Positions 8,302 to 16,900 of a stretch of 64,000 bases of DNA are shown here, piece after piece. The position numbers were made by a program, and so were the translations under genes. The notes below the pieces were generated by a model. It saw only the letters and a list, made by a program, of their open reading frames with translations, was not told the DNA's origin and ran no database searches. The stretch comes from Polynucleobacter paneuropaeus (GTDB taxonomy: Bacteria > Pseudomonadota > Gammaproteobacteria > Burkholderiales > Burkholderiaceae), in NCBI RefSeq assembly GCF_003261235.1, contig NZ_CP030085.1:911454-975453 (forward strand). The letters are read 5' to 3'. How positions within the stretch are numbered: the stretch's first letter is position 1; each line of letters begins with the position of its first letter.

Positions 8302-9663
8302 TTGAGCGATAAAAAGACAACCGGTGACTCAGAAAAACTGCTGTACTGCTCTTTCTGCGGCAAAAGCCAACACGAGGTAAAAAAACTCATTGCTGGGCCT
8401 TCCGTCTTTATCTGCGATGAATGTATTGATCTGTGTACTGACATTATTCAAGAAGAGATTGCTAAGCTTCCCAAAGAAGATGGCGATGCTGCTTTACCGA
8501 CACCCCATGAGATTCGTGAGAATTTAGATCAATACGTGATTGGCCAAAATCATGCCAAGAAAACCCTAGCTGTAGCGGTATACAACCACTACAAACGTTT
8601 GCAGTACCTGCCTAAACCCAGAACACCCAAGCTGGATAAAGATGGCAAACCCGTCGAGGCAAGTGATAAAAAAGAAACGCCAAAACCTGGTAAAGCCATT
8701 GTGGATGGCGTTGAGTTGGCCAAAAGTAATATTCTCCTAATTGGCCCAACCGGTTCAGGTAAGACCTTGCTTGCACAAACTTTGGCTCGTATGTTGGATG
8801 TGCCATTCGTGATGGCTGATGCGACTACTTTGACTGAAGCGGGCTATGTTGGCGAGGATGTAGAAAACATTATTCAGAAATTGTTACAAGCCTGTGATTA
8901 CAACGTAGAAAAAGCCCAGCGTGGCATTGTCTACATCGATGAGATCGATAAGATTTCTCGCAAGTCAGATAATCCCTCGATTACCCGTGACGTTTCGGGC
9001 GAGGGCGTTCAACAAGCGCTTCTCAAATTGGTTGAAGGAACGATGGCATCGGTTCCACCTCAGGGTGGTCGCAAACATCCCAATCAAGATTTCTTACAAG
9101 TCGATACCACAAACATCCTATTTATTTGTGGTGGCGCCTTTGATGGGCTAGAAAAAGTCATTCAACAGCGCACTGCCAAAACCGGCATTGGCTTCAATGC
9201 CACCGTTCCTGGTAAAGACGATCGGGGTATTACAGATCTTTTGGTAGAAGTCGAGCCCGAAGACTTGATTAAATTCGGCCTCATTCCTGAGTTGATCGGT
9301 CGTTTGCCCGTTGTAGCAACATTGTCTCAATTAGATGAAGAAGCTTTGATCCAGATTCTGACTGAACCAAAGAATGCTTTAGTTAAACAATATCAAGCCT
9401 TGCTGACCATGGAAGGCTCTGAACTAGAAGTCAGACCCGCGGCTCTATCGGCTATAGCTAAGAAGGCAATCGCTCGTAAGACCGGCGCTCGGGGACTGAG
9501 ATCCATCCTCGAAGGTTCATTAATGGATGTCATGTATGACCTGCCTTCCTTAAAGAATGTTCAAAAGGTCGTCATCGACGAAAGCAGCATTCAAGAGGGT
9601 GGTAAACCACTACTGGTCTACAAACAGATTGCCGAACAGGCAGATTTGAGCAAAAAAGCATAA
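8302..9663 (+). CDS. clpX: ATP-dependent Clp protease ATP-binding subunit ClpX
   Basis: AAA+ unfoldase that feeds substrates to ClpP. The N-terminal zinc-binding domain has Cys16, Cys19, Cys38 and Cys41. Walker A GPTGSGKT lies at 148-155, Walker B is VYIDEIDKI, and the ClpP-docking loop reads TGIGF. The gene begins with TTG (8302), 15 bp after clpP. At 453 residues it is about 30 longer than typical ClpX (about 424). The extra length is a Lys/Pro-rich hydrophilic insert at about 103-133, just before the conserved VELAKSNILLIGPTG, at the junction between the linker and the AAA+ domain. Confidence 0.97.
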   Translation: MSDKKTTGDSEKLLYCSFCGKSQHEVKKLIAGPSVFICDECIDLCTDIIQEEIAKLPKEDGDAALPTPHEIRENLDQYVIGQNHAKKTLAVAVYNHYKRLQYLPKPRTPKLDKDGKPVEASDKKETPKPGKAIVDGVELAKSNILLIGPTGSGKTLLAQTLARMLDVPFVMADATTLTEAGYVGEDVENIIQKLLQACDYNVEKAQRGIVYIDEIDKISRKSDNPSITRDVSGEGVQQALLKLVEGTMASVPPQGGRKHPNQDFLQVDTTNILFICGGAFDGLEKVIQQRTAKTGIGFNATVPGKDDRGITDLLVEVEPEDLIKFGLIPELIGRLPVVATLSQLDEEALIQILTEPKNALVKQYQALLTMEGSELEVRPAALSAIAKKAIARKTGARGLRSILEGSLMDVMYDLPSLKNVQKVVIDESSIQEGGKPLLVYKQIAEQADLSKKA

Positions 9664-9842
9664 TTTTTTCCTCTTTTTGACCCATTTTGGCCATTTTTTC
9701 TTCACTTTTGGCATTTTCACCCTTGTTTTTTACAAAGTGTGACCCATATAGGTAGTATCCTATTCAGAAATACATACCCTATATAGTGTTTATATTATTT
9801 TGGGTATATATCGAGAATTGACTACTTTGGAGGATTTGCCCC
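9664..9842 (+). promoter_or_regulatory. clpX-lon intergenic region, probable lon promoter region
   Basis: This 179-bp gene-free stretch is strongly AT- and T-rich. TTGTTT near 9724 followed 18 bp later by TATAGG is one candidate promoter, and TATATA near 9780 could be another -10. Two imperfect copies of an ACCC(A)TATAG motif occur (near 9742 and 9776), and ATACCC (9774-9779) is inverted as GGGTAT (9802-9807). GGAGGAT immediately before lon is a strong ribosome-binding site. I do not see a clear sigma-32 promoter (CTTGAA plus CCCCAT-like -10). A weak A6/T6 hairpin straddles the clpX stop. Confidence 0.35.
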
Positions 9843-12275
9843 ATGCCTGGCCACTTATTACTACCCTCTGAACCAATTCAACTGCCATTGCTCCCCCTGA
9901 GGGATGTGGTTGTTTTTCCACATATGGTGATTCCCCTATTCGTAGGTCGCCCTAAATCAATTAAAGCGCTTGAAGCTGCCATGGAAACTGGCAAGAGCGT
10001 GCTCTTGGTTGCCCAAAAAGCGGCCGCTAAAGATGAGCCCTCCGTAGAGGATCTCTATGAAGTGGGTTGTATTGCCAATATTCTCCAAATGCTGAAATTA
10101 CCAGACGGAACCGTAAAGGTTTTGGTTGAAGGTGTTCAGCGTGCTGAAGTGAGCCAAGTAGAAGATAGCCTTGGTTATTTCAACTGTGAAGCAACCCCAA
10201 CCGCGATTAACGCGCTAGATGCTCACGAGACTGAAGCTCTGCGTCGTGCCATCATGGCCCAGTTTGATCAGTATGTAAAACTCAACAAAAAAGTTCCACA
10301 AGAGATCCTGTCTTCATTGGGGGGTATTGACGAGCCTAGTCGTTTAGCCGATACCATCTGCGCGCATTTGCCAGTGAAGCTTGAACAGAAACAGCGCTTG
10401 CTTGAAATGAATGATGTTGTTCAGCGCTTAGAAAGTCTATTGGCTGATCTCGAGAGCGAGATTGATATTCTGCAAGTAGAGAAACGCATCCGCGGACGTG
10501 TGAAGCGTCAGATGGAAAAGAGTCAACGCGAGTACTACCTCAACGAACAAGTAAAGGCTATTCAAAAGGAATTGGGCGAGGGCGAAGAGGGCGCAGATCT
10601 TGAGGAGTTAGAGAAAAAGATTAAGACTGCCCGCATGCCAAAAGAGGCATTGAAAAAGGCAGAGTCTGAGTTGAAGAAACTCAAACTCATGTCGCCGATG
10701 TCTGCTGAAGCAACGGTGATCCGTAATTTCATTGATACCTTGGTTAATTTGCCTTGGAAAAAGAAAAGCAAGATCAATAATGATTTAACTAATGCTGAAA
10801 AAGTATTGGATGAAGATCACTATGGCTTAGATAAAGTTAAAGAACGGATCTTGGAGTACCTCGCAGTTCAACAACGAGTTGATCGCGTTAAGGCTCCGAT
10901 TCTCTGTCTAGTAGGTCCTCCAGGCGTTGGCAAAACATCATTGGGTCAATCTATTGCTCGTGCAACAAACCGCAAGTTTGTTCGCATGGCATTGGGCGGT
11001 GTTCGTGATGAGTCAGAAATTCGTGGTCATCGTCGTACCTATATTGGCTCTATGCCTGGCAAGATTTTGACTAGCTTAACTAAAGTTGGTGTCCGCAATC
11101 CTCTGTTCTTGCTTGACGAAGTGGACAAAATGGGTATGGATTTCAGGGGCGATCCAGCAAGTGCTTTGCTTGAGGTTTTAGATCCTGAGCAAAACAATAC
11201 TTTCCAAGATCACTATGTCGAAGTTGACTTTGACTTGTCAGATGTGATGTTCGTTGCTACCGCCAACTCTTTAAATATTCCCGGTCCTTTATTGGATCGC
11301 CTAGAAATTATTCGCTTGGCTGGCTACACCGAAGATGAAAAAACCAGTATCGCGATGAACTATCTCATTCCTAAACAAGTCAAGAATAATGGCTTGAAAA
11401 AGGATGAATTGAAGATCGAGGAGAGTGCAGTTCGTAGCATGATTCGTTACTACACTCGTGAAGCGGGCGTTCGCTCTTTAGAGCGCGAGATCAGCAAAAT
11501 CTGCCGTAAGGTTGTCAAACTCCTTCTACTCAAAAAAGAATCTGCCCCAGTTACAGTTAACGCGGACAATTTAGAGAAGTTCCTCTCAGTGCGTATGTAT
11601 GACTTTGGCTTAGCAGCTAAAGAAAATCAGATCGGTCAGGTAACTGGTTTAGCATGGACTGAAGTGGGTGGAGATCTTCTCACAATTGAAGCTGCCGTGA
11701 TGCCAGGTAAAGGTGTTATTACTCGTACTGGCTCTCTAGGCGATGTCATGAAAGAATCAGTTGAAGCGGCTAGAACTGTAGTACGTTCACGCTCACGTCG
11801 CCTAGGCATTACCGATGAAGCTTTTGAGAAGAAGGATATTCATATTCACTTCCCTGAAGGTGCAACTCCTAAGGATGGCCCATCAGCGGGTATTGCGATC
11901 ACTACCGCCTTGGTATCTGTGTTCACGGGTATTCCAGTTCGTTCTGATGTAGCGATGACAGGTGAGATTACTCTGCGCGGCGAAGTGTTACCCATTGGCG
12001 GCCTTAAAGAAAAGCTGTTAGCTGCTCACCGAGGCGGTATCAAGTTAGCCTTGATACCAGAAGAGAACGTGAAGGATTTGATTGATATTCCAGATAACGT
12101 CAAGAATGCGATTGAGATTGTTCCCGTACGCTGGATTGATAATGTGCTTGAGCTTGCCTTAGAGCGCAAACCCGAAGCTTTGCCAGAGCCCAGCCCCGAA
12201 GAGTTGGCAAAAAAAGCCAGCGAAGCGAGCAAAGCCTCTGAAAAGGCTACCGGCGGAGATGTCCTGAAGCACTAG
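9843..12275 (+). CDS. lon: ATP-dependent protease Lon
   Basis: Cytosolic AAA+ serine protease that degrades misfolded and regulatory proteins. The 810 residues include the N-terminal substrate-binding LON domain (IQLPLLPLRDVVVFPHMVIP), coiled coil, Walker A GPPGVGKTS near residue 357 and a VMFVATANS sensor segment. The proteolytic domain has the catalytic Ser in PKDGPSAGIA near 682 and the Lys in GGLKEKLLAA near 725. The C-terminus ends in an Ala/Lys/Ser-rich tail after EALPEPSPEEL that is not part of the conserved fold. A strong GGAGGAT ribosome-binding site precedes the ATG. The stop codon lies inside the left arm of a 14-bp inverted repeat. Confidence 0.98.
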   Translation: MPGHLLLPSEPIQLPLLPLRDVVVFPHMVIPLFVGRPKSIKALEAAMETGKSVLLVAQKAAAKDEPSVEDLYEVGCIANILQMLKLPDGTVKVLVEGVQRAEVSQVEDSLGYFNCEATPTAINALDAHETEALRRAIMAQFDQYVKLNKKVPQEILSSLGGIDEPSRLADTICAHLPVKLEQKQRLLEMNDVVQRLESLLADLESEIDILQVEKRIRGRVKRQMEKSQREYYLNEQVKAIQKELGEGEEGADLEELEKKIKTARMPKEALKKAESELKKLKLMSPMSAEATVIRNFIDTLVNLPWKKKSKINNDLTNAEKVLDEDHYGLDKVKERILEYLAVQQRVDRVKAPILCLVGPPGVGKTSLGQSIARATNRKFVRMALGGVRDESEIRGHRRTYIGSMPGKILTSLTKVGVRNPLFLLDEVDKMGMDFRGDPASALLEVLDPEQNNTFQDHYVEVDFDLSDVMFVATANSLNIPGPLLDRLEIIRLAGYTEDEKTSIAMNYLIPKQVKNNGLKKDELKIEESAVRSMIRYYTREAGVRSLEREISKICRKVVKLLLLKKESAPVTVNADNLEKFLSVRMYDFGLAAKENQIGQVTGLAWTEVGGDLLTIEAAVMPGKGVITRTGSLGDVMKESVEAARTVVRSRSRRLGITDEAFEKKDIHIHFPEGATPKDGPSAGIAITTALVSVFTGIPVRSDVAMTGEITLRGEVLPIGGLKEKLLAAHRGGIKLALIPEENVKDLIDIPDNVKNAIEIVPVRWIDNVLELALERKPEALPEPSPEELAKKASEASKASEKATGGDVLKH

Positions 12276-12304
12276 TTTCGGGTCAAAGTACCGAAATTAG
12301 TGCT
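12268..12304 (+). repeat. 14-bp inverted repeat spanning the lon stop codon
   Basis: Left arm 12268-12281 (AGCACTAGTTTCGG) and right arm 12291-12304 (CCGAAATTAGTGCT) pair over 14 bp with a single G-U wobble around a 9-nt loop. The lon TAG (12273-12275) is inside the left arm. No U-tract follows, so it is not a classic intrinsic terminator; it may protect the lon mRNA 3' end, cause pausing, or assist factor-dependent termination ahead of tRNA-Val. Confidence 0.6.
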
Positions 12305-12335
12305 CCTGGGTTACAATCTCGTCTGTATTTATTTG

Positions 12336-12411
12336 GGGCGCTTAGCTCAGATGGTAGAGCGTCTGCCTTACACGCAGAATGTCGGCGGTTCGATCCCGTC
12401 AGCGCCCACCA
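12336..12411 (+). tRNA. tRNA-Val (anticodon TAC)
   Basis: 76 nt with acceptor stem GGGCGCT paired with AGCGCCC and the 3' CCA encoded. The anticodon loop CTTACAC (12367-12373) gives TAC at 12369-12371. The D-arm TAGCTCAGATGGTAGAGC and T-loop GTTCGATCC are canonical. A TACAAT hexamer about 20 bp upstream may be its -10 element, although a matching -35 is not obvious. Confidence 0.96.
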
Positions 12412-12448
12412 GTCCCCATTCTTAGCCTAGTACATCGGCAATACCTTC

Positions 12449-13915
12449 ATGTTCGATACCGTTCGTAAGCATCAAAAGATTCTTCAAATCGTTCTGATGC
12501 TGTTCATAGTTCCCTCGTTCGTGATGTTCGGGGTCTCAAGTTACACCGGATTTTTCGATAAAGAAACCGATTTAGTCAAAGTCAACGGTCGAGCAATTAC
12601 TGCTCAAGAAGTCGAAAACGCTGCAAAGCGCCAAGCCCAGCGTGTGGGCGGTAGTCCTCAAATCGCGCAAAGCTTGCCATTTCGTCAAGCCATTCTGAAT
12701 GAATTGCTACAACAACAACTACTGGGCTTTGCTGTTAATACATTGCGGCTACAAGTGAGCAAAGAAGAATTAATTCGTAGTCTGCAAAGTATTCCGCAAA
12801 TTCGAGCCCTATATCGCCAAGATGGCAGCTTCGATGATGTTCGTTTCAAGCAATTGCTTTCCAGCAATGGCATGAACGAAGAGCAGTTTTATGCCAGCCA
12901 AAGTTTTGATCTCAAGATTCAACAATTGGTTGGTTCTGTAGCCCGAACCGAATTAGGTAGTCCAAAGTTATCTGAAACTATTTCTGCTTTGTATGAGTCT
13001 GAGCGCGAGGTGCAAGCCTTGGAGTTCTCTGCTAAAGATTATTTGAGCAAGGTCAATCCTTCAACACAAGAATTAAAGGATTTCTATGCTGCAAATACAC
13101 AGCTCTTTCAGAGCCCTGAATATATCGACGTCGAATATATCGTCTTAAAGTTAGATCCAAAGGCTGATCCGAAAGCTTTCGCTGATAAAGCAGATCAATT
13201 TGCTAACGTCACCTATGATCAGCCTGATAGCCTCAAGCCTGCAGCAGACAAACTCAAACTTCCAATTCAAACGCAACAGCATCTCACACGAGGTGGTGCG
13301 CCTGGATTGGTAAATGGTCATCCCTTAACTAATACCAAGGTGATTCAATCCCTATTTAGTGATGATGCTTTAAAGAATAAGCGCAATATTGAGGCAGTAC
13401 AGATTTCACCAGGTGTTTATGTATCGGCTAGGGTAGTCGCCTTTCACCCAGCACAAGTTCTTCCATTTGAAGAAGTCAGTGCCGAGATTAAGCGTCAAGT
13501 TACCCAACGGGCCGCAGAAAAACTGGCTACGAATGCTGCTGCAGAAAAATTAGCTGCATTGAAAGCAGATCCACAAAATGCTGCGGGATTTACAAAAGCA
13601 TTTTGGGTTTCTAGGAATAAACCGGGTAGTCTTGCGGGGGCTGCTATGGATCAGATCATGACGGTAGACAGCAAGCAATTGCCAGCAGTAGTTTCTATTA
13701 ATAATCCCGGTGTTGGTGCGACTCTTTACCGCATTGATCAAGTCAGGCAGGCGACTGGTGCCGATCCTGCGCTTCATAAAGCCCAGGCCCAACAAATTCA
13801 GGCTTTATCTGCACAAGAGGAATTTGCAGGATTTATGAGCTATTGGCGAGATGCGGCTAATGTGAAAATCATTAACCCACTCAAGCCCATGAATGCCGGT
13901 AATGCTGGAGGGTAA
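12449..13915 (+). CDS. PpiD-like periplasmic chaperone (SurA N-domain protein) apparently lacking the parvulin domain
   Basis: The N-terminus MFDTVRKHQKILQIVLMLFIVPSFVMFG is the single membrane anchor of PpiD-type proteins, followed by a SurA_N-like helical domain (KVNGRAITAQEVENAAKRQ, through about residue 190). PpiD sits in the inner membrane facing the periplasm near SecYEG. At 488 residues it is about 135-150 shorter than PpiD (623 in E. coli). The sequence runs from the YIDVEYIVLKLD strand, which normally precedes the parvulin domain, almost directly into the post-parvulin segment FANVTYDQPDSLKPAADKL. I cannot find the parvulin GG-D-G-W or F-hydrophobic-K motifs. It follows tRNA-Val and precedes purL. 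Chaperone function is inferred; isomerase activity seems unlikely. Confidence 0.85.
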   Translation: MFDTVRKHQKILQIVLMLFIVPSFVMFGVSSYTGFFDKETDLVKVNGRAITAQEVENAAKRQAQRVGGSPQIAQSLPFRQAILNELLQQQLLGFAVNTLRLQVSKEELIRSLQSIPQIRALYRQDGSFDDVRFKQLLSSNGMNEEQFYASQSFDLKIQQLVGSVARTELGSPKLSETISALYESEREVQALEFSAKDYLSKVNPSTQELKDFYAANTQLFQSPEYIDVEYIVLKLDPKADPKAFADKADQFANVTYDQPDSLKPAADKLKLPIQTQQHLTRGGAPGLVNGHPLTNTKVIQSLFSDDALKNKRNIEAVQISPGVYVSARVVAFHPAQVLPFEEVSAEIKRQVTQRAAEKLATNAAAEKLAALKADPQNAAGFTKAFWVSRNKPGSLAGAAMDQIMTVDSKQLPAVVSINNPGVGATLYRIDQVRQATGADPALHKAQAQQIQALSAQEEFAGFMSYWRDAANVKIINPLKPMNAGNAGG

Positions 13916-13931
13916 TTGCCTAGCTTAACCT

Positions 13932-13937
13932 TATAAT
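13932..13937 (+). promoter_or_regulatory. TATAAT -10 element 6 nt before the purL start
   Basis: A perfect TATAAT at 13932-13937 is followed by six bases and then the purL ATG at 13944. With the usual -10 to +1 distance, transcription would begin on or beside the start codon. No Shine-Dalgarno fits the remaining space. A -35 consensus is not evident at 16-18 bp upstream. Confidence 0.5.
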
Positions 13938-13943
13938 CTAGGC

Positions 13944-16900
13944 ATGTCCTTTTTCAGTTTTTTACCTGGGGCCGACGCCCTTTCTGCCTTTCGCCAGCAG
14001 CGACTTTTAGCCTTGCTTTCCGCTCAAGGTATCAAGCTAGATGCGATTGAAGCGCAATACATTCATTTTGTTTGGACCGATGTAGAGCTCTCACCAAACA
14101 GCCGAGATTTATTAAGTCAGCTATTAACTTATGGCAATCCTTTTGTTAGTCATTTAAAGACCAAAGGTAGCTGGTTTAATAAGCACTCCAATAAAAAATA
14201 CCAGACGATTGCAATACCGCGCTTTGGTACGGTTTCACCCTGGGCTAGTAAAGCGACAGAGATTGCCCGCCAATGTGGGCTAAATGTTCTGCGGATAGAA
14301 CGGGGTGTTGAATACTCTTGGCAAAGTAGTCAGGATTTAGATGCCAAACAAAGAGAAATGATTCTGGCAGCACTTCATGATCGTATGACTGAGGCTCTCG
14401 TAGATGATCTGTCTGCGGCCGATCCGCTTTACCAAACCCTTTCTGATCGTCCATTAAAACGTATCCCCATTCTCAGTGAGGGTAAGAATGCCCTTGATCA
14501 AGCTAATCAAGAGCTCGGCTTGGCGCTATCTGAAGATGAAGTTATTTATTTGCTTGAGAACTTTCAGCGTTTAAAGCGTAATCCTAGCGATGTCGAATTA
14601 ATGATGTTTGCGCAGGCTAATAGTGAACATTGTCGCCACAAAATCTTTAATGCAAGCTGGACAATCGATGGTGTAGATCAAGATCGCTCTTTATTTGCCA
14701 TGATCCGCAATACCCATCAATTGAATCCTGAAGGTACTGTGGTGGCGTATTCGGACAATTCGGCGATTATGGAGGGTTGTGAAGCAGAAGTGTGGCACCC
14801 ACAAGGTACAAATCATCAGTACCAAAAAGATACCCGCTTGGTTCATACCTTAATGAAGGTAGAAACCCACAATCACCCGACTGCAATTGCACCGTTTCCT
14901 GGTGCTTCAACAGGTGCTGGCGGCGAGATACGGGATGAGGGCGCAACAGGTATTGGCGGACGTCCTAAAGCAGGCTTAACGGGCTTTTCTGTTTCTAATT
15001 TACAAATTCCCGGGACCGACTTACCTTGGGAAGCCGAAGTCTATGGCAAGCCAGATCGGATTGCGACTCCTTTGCAGATCATGATTGATGCTCCCTTGGG
15101 TGGAGCGGCATTCAATAATGAATTTGGCAGACCGGTATTGGGCGGCTACTTCCGCGTTTTTGAACAAACTTTAGACGGCTCACGTCGCGGTTATCACAAG
15201 CCCATCATGATTGCAGGTGGGATTGGGGCAATTGACTCGATTCATACCCATAAAAAACCCATTGAGGCAGGGCATTTGCTTGTGCAATTAGGTGGTCCTG
15301 GCATGCGCATTGGTATGGGCGGGGCGACTGGTAGCTCAGTAGCAACGGGCACTAATACGGCTGATCTCGATTTTGACTCTGTACAACGAGGTAATCCAGA
15401 GATGGAGCGTCGTGCACAAGAAGTGATTAATGCCTGCCGATCGATGGGTGAGCGCAATCCTATTGTTTCTATTCATGATGTAGGTGCAGGCGGGCTCTCG
15501 AATGCATTTCCTGAATTAGCAGATGGCGCTAATCTTGGCGCTCAGTTCCAGTTGAGAAAGATTCTGCTCGAAGAGAGCGGTATGAGTCCAGCAGAGATCT
15601 GGTGCAATGAATCACAAGAACGCTATGTTCTGGCTATTGCAGAAAAAGATATCGACTTGTTGAAGTCACTTTGTGAGCGTGAGCTTTGCCCATATGCCAT
15701 TGTGGGTGTTGCTACGAGCGAGAGACAGCTTCAGTTGAGCGATAGCACACAGACGAATAACCCAGATGCTGCTTTACCAATTGATATGCCAATGGAAGTA
15801 TTGTTAGGCAAACCACCTCGCATGCATCGTGATGTTCAAACTATTGAACAACACTTTCCAGACCTCAATCTCACTGATGCTAAGTTATCGGATTGTGTTG
15901 CCTGGGTTCTGCAACAGCCTACAGTAGCAAGTAAATCCTTCTTAATTACGATTGGCGACCGCACTGTTGGTGGTCTTAATGCGCGCGATCCTTTTGTTGG
16001 GCCATGGCAAGTTCCCGTTGCGGACTGTGCTGTCACTCTGATGGATTACCAAGGTTTTCGTGGCGAAGCCATGACGATGGGTGAACGTACTCCGCTAGCT
16101 GTGGTCAATGCTCCAGCAGCAGCCAGAATGGCAGTGGGTGAGGCTCTAACCAATTTACTAGCAGCCGATATTTCAGGTCTACAAGGTGTAAAACTCTCTG
16201 CAAACTGGATGGCAGCTTGTGGGTCCCCCGGGGAAGATGCCAAGCTCTTTGATTCCGTCAAAGCAATTGGGTTGGATTTATGTCCAGCGCTTGGCATCTC
16301 TATACCGGTAGGTAAAGATTCTTTATCGATGGCTACCGAGTGGAAAGATGGTCAGCAGAATAAAAAAGTAACCGCGCCAGTGTCACTAATTATTTCAGCT
16401 TTTGCGGCCGTTGCGGATGTTCGCAAGACTCTGACCCCGCTACTAAAGTTGAATGATCAAGCTGGTAAGCCCGTCGAGAGCGAACTGATTTTGATTGATC
16501 TGGGCAGAGGTCAAAACCGAATGGCTGGAAGTATTTTGGCCCAAGTACTTAATCAGGCAGGCAATTTCACGCCTGATGTGGATCATCCCGAGGATATCAA
16601 GGCTCTTGTTCGGTCTCTGAATATCTTGAGACAGCAAGGAAAAATTCTTGCCTATCACGACCGTTCTGATGGCGGTCTATTTGCTTGTATCTCTGAAATG
16701 GCATTTGCAAGCCATTGCGGCATCTCCATCAACGTGGATATGATCACTCTCGATCAAGATCATGAATCTGACTATGGTGATGCTAAGAACTGGGCGCAAC
16801 AAGTCGAAGGTCGACGTCACGAACAAACCCTGCGGGCCCTATTTAATGAAGAGTTGGGCGTAGTGATTCAAGTGCGTCGTGAGCAACGGGATGAAGTCTT

